Part shown: in pieces, positions 54,423 through 64,000 of the stretch
Layout: every line of letters starts with the position of its first letter
How positions within the stretch are numbered: the stretch's first letter is position 1
DNA from: Pseudomonas nitroreducens TX1
Lineage (GTDB): Bacteria > Pseudomonadota > Gammaproteobacteria > Pseudomonadales > Pseudomonadaceae
Assembly: GCF_000313755.1 (NCBI RefSeq)
Contig: NZ_AMZB01000102.1
Span: forward strand, 1-64,000
Reading direction: 5' to 3'
DNA: 64,000 bases
Program-made: the position numbers and the translations under genes
Notes under the pieces: generated by a model
Database searches by the model: none
What the model was told of the DNA's origin: nothing
Seen by the model: only the letters and a program-made list of their open reading frames with translations

Positions 54423-55697
54423 TCAGAGCTCGCCCAGGACCTGGTCCAGGGTGTCGATGAAGCGCTCGCCGTGCTCGGCTTCGAACACCAGCGGCGGACG
54501 GATCTTGAGGATGTTGTCGTCAGCGCCGATCTTGCTGATCAGCACGCCGCGCTGGCGCATGGCGTTGACGATGCGCCGCGCTTCGAGCCCGGCCGGCTCG
54601 CGGCTGGCGCGGTCACGCACCAGCTCCACGGCGAAGAACAGGCCCTGGCCGCGCACGTCGCCGATGATCGAATGGCGCTCGGCGAGGCGGTGCAGCTCGG
54701 TGCTGAGCTTCGCGCCCTGGCGCCGGGCGTTGCCTTGCAGGTCCTCTTCTGCGATCACGTCGAGCACCGCCTGGCCGACGGCCGCGGCCACGGGCGAGCC
54801 GCCGAAGGTATTGAAGTACAGGTTGGCGCGGCCGAAGGTTTCGACGCGCTCGCGGTTGGTTACCACGCCTGCCAGGGGGAAGCCGTTGCCCATGGGTTTG
54901 CCGAGGGTGACGATGTCCGGCACCAGCGGGTGCGACTGGTGGCCCCACAGGTGATCACCGGTGCGGGCGAAGCCCGATTGCACTTCGTCAGCGATCAGCA
55001 GGCCGCCGGCCTCGCGCACCAGCTTCGCCACGCGCTCCAGGTAGCCGGCCGGCAGGCGCGGAATGCCTTCGTTGGCGAACAGGGTATCGATCAGCATCGC
55101 CGCCAGGCCGACGCCTGCTACCTGCAGCTCGGCGATGGCCTCGGCGACCTTGGCAACGTAGCGGTCGGCGACCTGCTCGGGCGTGCCGTCGGCGTGGTAC
55201 AGGCAGGGAATCGGCACGGCCCGCGCATGGACCGAGAACGGCTCCGAGCTGGGCAGCGCGGTGGTCACCGCCGCCAGCGAAGTGGTGTTGCCGTGGTAGT
55301 TGTAGTCGCTGACGATCACACCCTTGTTGCCGGTGGCGAAGCGCGCCATGCGCAGGGCCAGTTCGTTGGCTTCGCTGCCGGTGCAGGTGAACATCAGGCT
55401 GTCCAGGGGCTCGGCGAAGGTCGCGGTGAGGCTCTCGGCGTAGCGCACCACCCGCTCGTTGAGATAGCGGGTATGGATGTTCAGCGTCGCCGCCTGTTCG
55501 GCCATGGCCGCCACCACCCTGGGGTGGCAGTGACCGACGCAGGGCACGTTGTTGTAGCAGTCCAGGTAGCGTTTGCCGGCAGCGTCGGTCAGCCAGACGC
55601 CTTCACCCTTCACCAGCTCCAGCGGCTCGTCGTAGAACAGTGGCGAGGCATCGCCCATGACCTGGTGGCGGCGTTGCAGCAGGTTTGCTTCAGACAT
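54423..55697 (-). CDS. Class III PLP enzyme, probable amino-alcohol-phosphate phospho-lyase (AGXT2L-like)
   Basis: 424 residues with the class III aminotransferase fold. Features: YLDCYNNVPCVGHCHPRVV, TRYLNERVVRYAESL, TCTGSEANELALRMAR, NYHGNTTSL, the PLP-binding ADEVQSGFARTG, Schiff-base Lys in VTLGKPMGNGFPL, and YFNTFGGSPVAAAVG. The YNNVPCVGH / TRYL pattern resembles the AGXT2L ethanolamine-phosphate and phosphohydroxylysine lyases more than ordinary transaminases. Predicted reaction: O-phospho-amino alcohol to aldehyde, ammonia and phosphate. It overlaps the permease by 8 bases. A plain omega-transaminase role is the main alternative. Confidence 0.85.
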   Translation of the reverse strand: MSEANLLQRRHQVMGDASPLFYDEPLELVKGEGVWLTDAAGKRYLDCYNNVPCVGHCHPRVVAAMAEQAATLNIHTRYLNERVVRYAESLTATFAEPLDSLMFTCTGSEANELALRMARFATGNKGVIVSDYNYHGNTTSLAAVTTALPSSEPFSVHARAVPIPCLYHADGTPEQVADRYVAKVAEAIAELQVAGVGLAAMLIDTLFANEGIPRLPAGYLERVAKLVREAGGLLIADEVQSGFARTGDHLWGHQSHPLVPDIVTLGKPMGNGFPLAGVVTNRERVETFGRANLYFNTFGGSPVAAAVGQAVLDVIAEEDLQGNARRQGAKLSTELHRLAERHSIIGDVRGQGLFFAVELVRDRASREPAGLEARRIVNAMRQRGVLISKIGADDNILKIRPPLVFEAEHGERFIDTLDQVLGEL

Positions 55698-57009
55698 TTT
55701 CGGCATTCTCCAGGGGCTTGCCGGCGCGGCTCGCGGCGCGCAGCAGGTAGTTGAGGATGAGGGCGGCGACCACCAGGGCCAGGGCGCTGAGCATGGCCAC
55801 TTCCAGCTGGAAGCAGGCAGCGATCACCACCAGGGTCAGCAGCATGCCGACGCTGGCCACGAGCGGGCCGCCGCGCAGGCGGAAGGGACGCACCAGACCG
55901 GGCCGGGAGCGGTGCAGGCGCAGGTAGGCGGCGAACAGCACCAGGTGGCAACTGCCCAGCAACAGGACGATGCACAGCAGGAGTTTTTCCGGCGGCACCA
56001 GGGTCAGTGGCAGGCCGATCAAGGTCAGCACCAGCAGGGCCACGTAGGGCGAGCCACGACGGTTGGTGCGGGCGAGAGCGGCGGGGAAGAAGCCGTCGCG
56101 AGCCAGGGCGAACAGTTGGCGGGAGGCGGAGAACACCACCGAGAAGAAGGTGGCCAGCAGGCCGCACACGGCGCCGGAACCGACCAGCAGCGGGAGCCAG
56201 TCGCGCTCGCCGTAGAGTCCGCCGTGGGTCATGGCGGCGTACAGCGGATCACCGGCATTGCCGATCACCGCTATGCCGGCTGCGCCCGGTGCGCTGATCA
56301 CCACGGTCAGGGCGGTCAGCAGCAGGGTGCCGACGGCGGCGATGATCCCGCGCGGCATGCTGCGGCCCGGGTCGGCGGCTTCCTCGGCAGCGGAGGCGAC
56401 CTGCTCCAGGCAGATGAACATCCAGATCGCGAACGGCACGCAGGCAAACACGCCGGAGATGCTCACGCCCGGCAGTGCGTCGCCGGATGTAGCCAGCAGA
56501 TTCTCCCAGTGCACGTGGGGCAGCATGGCCCCGCCGAAGGCCAGCAGCGCGATGGCGGCCACTGCGCCGGCCAGCAGGGTCAGCCCGAGGGCTTCACCCA
56601 CGCCGATGATATGGATGCCGATGATCACCGCGAACAGGCCGATGCGCACCGGCCAGCCGCCGAAGCCGAAGACCGATTCCATGTAGGCGGCGAGGAAGTT
56701 GGCCGCCGCGCCGGTGCCGATGGTGAGCGCCAGCGCGCAGGCGGCGCCGACCAGGTAACCGACGAAGGGGCCGAAGGCCAGTTGTGCATAGGCGAATACG
56801 CCGCCGGCGTGGGGCCTGGCAGTGGAGAGTTCGCACACGCACAGTGCCAGGCCGCCGCAGAGCACGGCCATCAGCAGGGTGGCGACGAGCATGTTGGCCC
56901 AGCCGCTGCTGGCCAGGCCGTAGTTCCAGCCGGAGAACTGTCCGGCGATGACCAGTGAAATGCCGAGCCCGGCGATCTGGGGCCAGCGAAGTACGCCTTG
57001 TTTGAGCAT
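55690..57009 (-). CDS. APC-superfamily permease, ethanolamine-permease-like
   Basis: 439 residues, about 12 membrane helices. The start GLGISLVIAGQFSGWNYGLASSGWANMLVATLLMAVLCGGLALCVCELSTARPHAGGVFAYAQLAFGP closely follows the ethanolamine permease group (GxISGWNxGL ... ELSxAxPHAGG). The start at 57009 has AAGGGA 8 bases upstream. First gene of the permease - phospho-lyase - kinase unit, which implies import of the substrate that is then phosphorylated. Confidence 0.9.
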   Translation of the reverse strand: MLKQGVLRWPQIAGLGISLVIAGQFSGWNYGLASSGWANMLVATLLMAVLCGGLALCVCELSTARPHAGGVFAYAQLAFGPFVGYLVGAACALALTIGTGAAANFLAAYMESVFGFGGWPVRIGLFAVIIGIHIIGVGEALGLTLLAGAVAAIALLAFGGAMLPHVHWENLLATSGDALPGVSISGVFACVPFAIWMFICLEQVASAAEEAADPGRSMPRGIIAAVGTLLLTALTVVISAPGAAGIAVIGNAGDPLYAAMTHGGLYGERDWLPLLVGSGAVCGLLATFFSVVFSASRQLFALARDGFFPAALARTNRRGSPYVALLVLTLIGLPLTLVPPEKLLLCIVLLLGSCHLVLFAAYLRLHRSRPGLVRPFRLRGGPLVASVGMLLTLVVIAACFQLEVAMLSALALVVAALILNYLLRAASRAGKPLENAENV

Positions 57010-57463
57010 GATGGTTGTCCCTTGCCTGTGAATGATGGGGAATCGAACAGCAGTCAGCCGCGAGCGCCGAAGCGCAGTGGGCAAGGGAAATCGGCGACGG
57101 GTGCAGGCGCCTGGATGCGTGGAGTCATGGAGCGGGCCCTTCTTGTTGTTTTATGGGATGCACGCGCTCGCCGTCAGGTACGGCGGGCAGGCAGAAGGTA
57201 CGAAGGGCGCGGGGTGGGGCGATATCAGAAATGCGCAAAGACGCGGGGAGGGGCTTTTCATGCAGGAGCGAGCCGGCTCGTGAACATTCGCCACGGCGAC
57301 TCCAGCGCCAAGCGGTTCGCGAGCAAGCTGGCTCCTACAGGTGGACGTGGCACGTGCTGATCACCCTGGCCCTCTCCCGGAAGGAGCGGGCCAAGGGGAG
57401 GGCGACCCAAGCGCTGAGGTATCAGGAAGGAACGGACTCTGTCCGTGATTGCTGTGAACTCAC
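57010..57463. other. Gap upstream of the permease operon
   Basis: 454 bp. The right side holds a REP-like repeat (57262-57339) and a degenerate CCCTCTCCC-type element (about 57366-57405). The left 200 bp should carry the permease promoter. No coding frame here shows a family pattern. Confidence 0.65.
57262..57339. repeat. REP-like palindromic repeat, diverged
   Basis: Left arm GCAGGAGCGAGCCGGCTCGTGAAC, right arm GTTCGCGAGCAAGCTGGCTCCTAC; matching changes near the tip (CCGG / CTGG) keep partial pairing. Confidence 0.8.
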
Positions 57464-58525
57464 TTACTGAATCGCCGCCACTGGTTGCCCGGCGAGCTGG
57501 CGGCTCGCTGCGTCCTGTAGCGCCGGGTTGGCCCAATCGGCGGCCTTAAAGTCGCGGCGGATCAGTCCGTAGGACTTCGCTGCCGTGATCGATCCGTCCA
57601 AGCGGCCGAGGAAGTCAGCGTCCAGCTTGGGCGACAGCACCTCCAGCAGCGGGCGGCCCTGGTATTCGCTCTTGAAGATCACGGCAGGGTAGTTGGCCTG
57701 CTTGGATATCAGGTCGATGTACGCATCGCGATTGGCCTCGGCACTGGCCCATTGCACGGCCTGCAGTTGTACCTTGAGCAGGCGCTCGACGATGTCCGGG
57801 TGGGCGTCGACGAACTCGCCGTTGCCCACCAGCAGCGCCTGCAGGGTCCCGGCGCCGCCGAGGTCATGGGTGCTCAGCGGGATTTCCGCCAGACCCTTGT
57901 CACGCAGGGCGAACAGGCCCGCCAGGCCCCAGGTGGCGTCGATCTGCCTGGCGGCGAGAGCGGCGAGGGCGGCGCTGAAGTCGAGGTTGATCACCTTCAG
58001 GTCCTTCTCCGACAGGCCGGCACTGGCCAGCGCGTTGTCGAACGACAGCTGGCTGGCGGTACCACGGAAGATGCCCACGCGCTTGCCCTTCAGGTCGGCC
58101 AGGGATTTGATCCCCGAGCCCGGCTGCACGCCCAGGTAATGGTTCACACCGCGCGCGGTGGCGGCCAGCACGCGGCTGTCCAGGCCGCTGGACTTGCCGA
58201 TGATCGCGGCAAGATCGCCCAGGTAGGCGAAGTCCACCTGGCCATTGGCGAAGGCCTCGTTGACCACCGGCCCGGCACCCTTGAAGAAACTCCATTTGAC
58301 CTGGATGCCGTCAGCGGCGAATTCCTTCTCCAACAGCTGGTGGGTGTAGAGGATATCCGCCACGCCTCCGCTGGAATGGTTCTGCCCGGCGCTGACGTCG
58401 GGCACGGCGATGCGGATTTCCTTCACCGGCTCGGCGGCCTGGGCGATCAGCGGATAGGCGCCAAACAGACCCGCCAGCACTGGCGCAGCGAAGAGGGAGA
58501 GCAATTGATGGGTGAGGGCCTTCAT
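57464..58525 (-). CDS. atsR: Periplasmic sulfate-ester binding protein AtsR-like
   Basis: 353 residues with a signal peptide (cleavage near AQAA, residue 31) and an SsuA/NMT1-type binding fold (KEIRIAVPDVSAGQNHSSGG, VDFAYLGDLAAIIGKSSGL, LKGKRVGIFRGTASQLSFDNAL). It is divergent from atsB-atsC-atsA, which supplies the permease, ATPase and arylsulfatase of the same system. The atsRBC system of P. putida S-313 and P. aeruginosa imports aromatic and alkyl sulfate esters when sulfate is scarce. The assignment rests mainly on this context. Confidence 0.85.
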   Translation of the reverse strand: MKALTHQLLSLFAAPVLAGLFGAYPLIAQAAEPVKEIRIAVPDVSAGQNHSSGGVADILYTHQLLEKEFAADGIQVKWSFFKGAGPVVNEAFANGQVDFAYLGDLAAIIGKSSGLDSRVLAATARGVNHYLGVQPGSGIKSLADLKGKRVGIFRGTASQLSFDNALASAGLSEKDLKVINLDFSAALAALAARQIDATWGLAGLFALRDKGLAEIPLSTHDLGGAGTLQALLVGNGEFVDAHPDIVERLLKVQLQAVQWASAEANRDAYIDLISKQANYPAVIFKSEYQGRPLLEVLSPKLDADFLGRLDGSITAAKSYGLIRRDFKAADWANPALQDAASRQLAGQPVAAIQ

Positions 58526-58781
58526 GGCGCCTGCCTCCTGCAGTAGGGAGCGCGTGTGGCTCCGGCGCCCGCACTAAAGGCACGGGGCTGCCCATCAACA
58601 AAATAATAAAAAGTGATTTTTTAGTAATTATTCGAGCTAAGCAAGCAGCCACACGGCTTCGCGGGCCGATGCCCGGAGGGCATAAAAAATATTCGGCGAA
58701 TGCATTGGATCAGCGTCTGGGCCTTCCCTTAAATGCCCTGTGTTAGCTCTTAAATGCATTGATATAACTATTTATATTCCT
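58526..58781. promoter_or_regulatory. AT-rich divergent promoter region, atsR / atsBCA
   Basis: 256 bp that is AT-rich for this genome, with AATAATAAAAAGTGATTTTT near 58601 and TTATATTCC just before atsB. This is where CysB-type activation under sulfur starvation would be expected (inference); no exact site can be assigned by eye. Confidence 0.5.
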
Positions 58782-60383
58782 ATGAAGAATATTACGAAGC
58801 CCTATCGCCTTGCTCTTCCCAGCCCCCGCCTGGGGCCCTCTACCTTCGGCTGGCATGGGCTCGAACCGTTGTTGCCGTGGCTGGTGCCGCTGGCCGTCAC
58901 GGTGCTGTGGTGGACGGCCAGCCATCGACACTGGATGTCCGCGCAAATCCTGCCCATGCCCGAACTGGTGCTGCAGGCCGGCCGCGAACTCCTGGCCGGC
59001 GAGCTCTGGCAGCAGTTGGGCATCAGTTTGAAGCGTCTGCTCTGGGGCCTGCTGGCCGGCATCCTCAGCGGGCTGGCACTGGGCGCCTGGCTCGGCTTCA
59101 GCCGCCGCGCCGAGCGTCTGGTGCTGCCCACCTTCAGTGCCCTGGCGCAGGTCCCGACCCTGGCCTGGATTCCGCTGTTCATGCTGTTCTTCGGCATCGG
59201 CGAGCTGCTCAAGCTGGTGGTGCTGATCAAGGCCATCATCGTGCCGGTGACGCTGCACACCCTGGTCGGCGTGCGCGATGCCCAGCCACGCCTGCACGAG
59301 GCCGCCGCCGTTCTGCGACTGCCGCGCCGGCTGTTGCTGTGGCGGCTGATCTTGCCGGCGGCGCTGCCGGCTTTCCTCACCGGTGTGCGCCTGGCCCTGG
59401 CGCAGGGCTGGACCTCGCTGCTGGCCGTGGAGCTGCTCGCCTCCAGCGAAGGCATCGGCTACCTGATGGTGCAGGCGCGCCAGTTGTTCATGCTCGATAT
59501 CGTCTTCGTCTGCATCCTCGTCATCGGCCTGGTGGGTGCGGCCATGGACCGTGGCATCCAGGCGGTTGACCGGAGGCTGGTGCGCTGGCCGCAGCAGGCT
59601 GCGGGCGAGTTCCGCAGGAGAACAGCGGGGCAGGGCTGGGAGCGCCTGCAACCCTGGCTGCTGCCACTGGTCCTGCTGGCGATCTGGCAGGTGGCGAGCT
59701 CGCTGGAGTGGGTCGATCCGGCGATTCTCGCCAGCCCCGCGTCGGTGGCCGTCGCGCTATGGGACGGCCTGCTGGACAACAGTCTGACCATCGCGCTGCT
59801 GGCAAGCCTGCAACGCACGCTCGCCGGCTTGCTGCTGGGCGGCTCGCTGGGCTTCCTGCTCGGGCTCGGCCTGGGCTTGTGGCGCCCGGCGGAAAGACTG
59901 CTGGGCCCGTCCTTCGCGGCGCTGCGGCAGGTGGCGATCTTCGCCTGGGTGCCGCTGCTCACTGCCTGGTTCGGCCTGGGTGAACTGGCAAAAGTGGTGT
60001 TCGTCGGCCTTGCCGCGTTCTTCCCGTTGCTGCTGGCGACCCAGCGCGGCATCGCCAGCCTGCCGGCGCAACTGACCGAGGCGGCCATCGCGCTGCGCCT
60101 CTCGCCCTGGCAACGCCTGCGCCGGCTGGTCCTGCCAGGGGCCGCGCCCTCGGTATTCGCCGGGGTGCGCCTGGCGCTGATCTACGCCTGGCTCGGCACC
60201 ATCGGCGCCGAGTACTTCATGCCCTCGGACGGTGGCATCGGCAGCCTCATGATCGGCGCGCAACAACTCTTCCGCATGGACCTGGTCGGCGCCGGCATGT
60301 TGCTGGTCGGCCTCACCGGAGCCCTGCTGGCCGCACTCGGCCAGCGCATCGAAGCGCGGGTGACGCGCTGGAGACACGCATGA
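58782..60383 (+). CDS. atsB: Fused double-domain ABC permease AtsB
   Basis: 533 residues, two tandem SsuC/TauC-type permease halves in one chain with about 12 membrane helices. Both EAA loops are present (about 180-200, HEAAAVLRLPRRLLLWRLILPAALPAFLTG; about 445-465, TEAAIALRLSPWQRLRRLVLPGAAPSVFAG). One chain can thus replace the usual permease dimer. The ATG at 58782 is preferred to a GTG at 58740 as no ribosome-binding site supports either strongly. It overlaps atsC by 4 bases. Confidence 0.9.
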   Translation: MKNITKPYRLALPSPRLGPSTFGWHGLEPLLPWLVPLAVTVLWWTASHRHWMSAQILPMPELVLQAGRELLAGELWQQLGISLKRLLWGLLAGILSGLALGAWLGFSRRAERLVLPTFSALAQVPTLAWIPLFMLFFGIGELLKLVVLIKAIIVPVTLHTLVGVRDAQPRLHEAAAVLRLPRRLLLWRLILPAALPAFLTGVRLALAQGWTSLLAVELLASSEGIGYLMVQARQLFMLDIVFVCILVIGLVGAAMDRGIQAVDRRLVRWPQQAAGEFRRRTAGQGWERLQPWLLPLVLLAIWQVASSLEWVDPAILASPASVAVALWDGLLDNSLTIALLASLQRTLAGLLLGGSLGFLLGLGLGLWRPAERLLGPSFAALRQVAIFAWVPLLTAWFGLGELAKVVFVGLAAFFPLLLATQRGIASLPAQLTEAAIALRLSPWQRLRRLVLPGAAPSVFAGVRLALIYAWLGTIGAEYFMPSDGGIGSLMIGAQQLFRMDLVGAGMLLVGLTGALLAALGQRIEARVTRWRHA

Positions 60384-61207
60384 ACGCTTTCGCATCCCAG
60401 GCGCTGGTGAGCTTTCGCCAGGTCGCCAAGAGTTTCCCCGTGGACGGTCGCGAGCTGCAGGCCATCGAACGTTTCGACCTGGAGATCGCCGACGGCGAGT
60501 TCATCGCCATCGTTGGCGCCAGTGGTTGTGGCAAGTCCACGCTGCTGCGCCTGCTGGTGGGGCTGGACCGCGAGTTCCAGGGTGAGATCCACATCGACGG
60601 TGCGCCCATAGACGGCATCGGCGGCGAGCGCGGCATCGTATTCCAGGAGCACCGCCTGTTCCCCTGGCTGAACGTGGAGCAGAACGTCGCCCTCGGGCTG
60701 GTCAACGAGCCGCTGAGCGAGACCGGCAAGGCCGCCAGGGTAGCGGACTATCTGCAACTGGTGGGCCTGACCGCGTTCGCCCGTGCCTACCCGCACCAGC
60801 TGTCCGGCGGCATGGCGCAGCGCGTGGCGATCGCCCGCGGCCTGGTGGCCAGCCCGCGCATCCTGCTGCTGGACGAACCTTTCGGCGCGCTGGACGCCCT
60901 GACCCGCCAGCAATTGCAGGAAGAACTGCTGCGCATCCGCCAGCGCGAGCGGATCACCACCGTGCTGGTGACCCATGACGTGGAGGAGGCGCTGTTCCTC
61001 GCCGACCGGGTCGTGGTGATGGCGCCGCGCCCGGGGCGCATCAAGCGCATCGTCGAGGTGCCGCTGGCGCACCCGCGTGAGCGCGGCGGCTACGACTTCC
61101 TGCGCCAGCGCGAGGCGCTGCTGCACGAGTTGACGGGCGAGGGTGACTACGTCGCGCCGCAGCTCAAGCGGGTGGAAGACCTGCCGTTCGAGTTTCTTGC
61201 CTGCTGA
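60380..61207 (+). CDS. atsC: ABC transporter ATPase AtsC
   Basis: 275 residues. Walker A GASGCGKST (about 46-54), Q-loop FQEHRLFPW, signature LSGGMAQRVAIARGL, Walker B RILLLDEPFGALD and His-loop THDVEEALFLADR are complete. It powers sulfate-ester import through AtsB and AtsR and is translationally coupled to atsB. Confidence 0.95.
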   Translation: MNAFASQALVSFRQVAKSFPVDGRELQAIERFDLEIADGEFIAIVGASGCGKSTLLRLLVGLDREFQGEIHIDGAPIDGIGGERGIVFQEHRLFPWLNVEQNVALGLVNEPLSETGKAARVADYLQLVGLTAFARAYPHQLSGGMAQRVAIARGLVASPRILLLDEPFGALDALTRQQLQEELLRIRQRERITTVLVTHDVEEALFLADRVVVMAPRPGRIKRIVEVPLAHPRERGGYDFLRQREALLHELTGEGDYVAPQLKRVEDLPFEFLAC

Positions 61208-61215
61208 AGGCAAGA

Positions 61216-61265
61216 GCCCCTCTCCCTAACCCTCTCCCTTCAGGGAGAGGGCGGGGGGAGAGGGG
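61216..61265. repeat. CCCTCTCCC-type inverted element between atsC and atsA
   Basis: CCCTCTCCCTAACCCTCTCCC and CAGGGAGAGGGCGGGGG pair as nested hairpins. It is the same family as the elements near 28600 and 32540. Confidence 0.8.
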
Positions 61266-61323
61266 AGTCGTTGGCAGGAAGTCCCGGAAAAGTACAGTCG
61301 CACCTATCCATCATTATCCTTGA

Positions 61324-62946
<1,623 letters not shown>

Positions 62947-62962
62947 GCCGCTTCGAGCACAA

Positions 62963-62990
62963 GAACCCCGAGGAAATGCCCTCGGGGTTC
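62963..62990 (+). terminator. Terminator after atsA
   Basis: An 11-bp stem GAACCCCGAGG / CCTCGGGGTTC with a 6-base loop, 16 bases past the stop. The T-tract is weak. Confidence 0.75.
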
Positions 62991-63108
62991 CTGTCGCCTG
63001 CCTTACCGCTTGGAAAAAAGCCTGAACTCCGACGACCGGTCCTGTCCCAAGGGATAGGTACGAGGCGGCCAGCGAGCCGTCGATCATCCGTGACGAGGAG
63101 AACGCTTC

Positions 63109-64000
<892 letters not shown>

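Overview
The window is high-GC, tightly packed chromosomal DNA from a Pseudomonas. The bkdR-bkdA1A2B-lpdV locus, OprD-type porins, a DUF2790 protein, an AtsK-like dioxygenase and an arylsulfatase of the P. aeruginosa AtsA type all fit, and the gene mix suggests the P. aeruginosa / P. nitroreducens / P. citronellolis side of the genus (inference). There are no rRNA or tRNA genes, insertion sequences, phage genes or CRISPR arrays. Dispersed palindromic repeats of at least four types fill many intergenic gaps.

Layout. 0.1-9 kb: an OprD porin with DoxX, a YcaC-like isochorismatase divergent from a GlxA-type regulator, a short winged-helix/ATPase regulator, and an apparent operon of ABM-domain membrane protein, PFE-like arylesterase and YtcJ-like amidohydrolase. 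9-17.7 kb: KatG with a candidate OxyR site, a periplasmic GlpQ-like phosphodiesterase, small secreted and GNAT proteins, two LysR regulators and an MFS exporter. 17.7-21 kb: HxlR-EmrA-EmrB efflux operon. 21.5-23.7 kb: an OprD porin and an alpha/beta hydrolase.

23.7-37 kb is the most unusual part. A minus-strand set encodes a GntR/UTRA regulator, an AprA-like flavoprotein, an AprB-like 2x[4Fe-4S] ferredoxin, an ABC importer whose binding protein carries a NosL-like tail, a HEAT-repeat protein and a DUF971 protein. Many neighbours share ATGA overlaps. Beside it lie a TauD-family dioxygenase, AtsK (alkylsulfate dioxygenase), a TonB receptor and a LysR regulator. This looks like an organosulfur-scavenging island containing a redox module that I cannot match to a characterised pathway.

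37-44 kb: a cupin protein, then a quinate/shikimate module (MFS importer, QuiC fusion dehydratase, TetR regulator, QsuD-like dehydrogenase, type II dehydroquinase) that feeds protocatechuate; its control region holds a PcaR-like operator. 44-50 kb: the complete branched-chain keto acid dehydrogenase operon with a divergent bkdR and a possible 33-codon leader ORF. 50-57 kb: a DUF2790 protein, an outer-membrane porin and a likely amino-alcohol catabolic module (ethanolamine-type permease, AGXT2L-like phospho-lyase, APH-fold kinase, EutR-like regulator). 57-63 kb: a sulfate-ester module (atsR divergent from atsB-atsC-atsA). The window ends inside katE.

Functionally, the 23-36 kb and 57-63 kb regions both serve sulfur scavenging from organic sulfur compounds. 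KatG and KatE handle peroxide. The quinate, bkd and amino-alcohol modules feed central metabolism through protocatechuate, branched acyl-CoAs and aldehydes.
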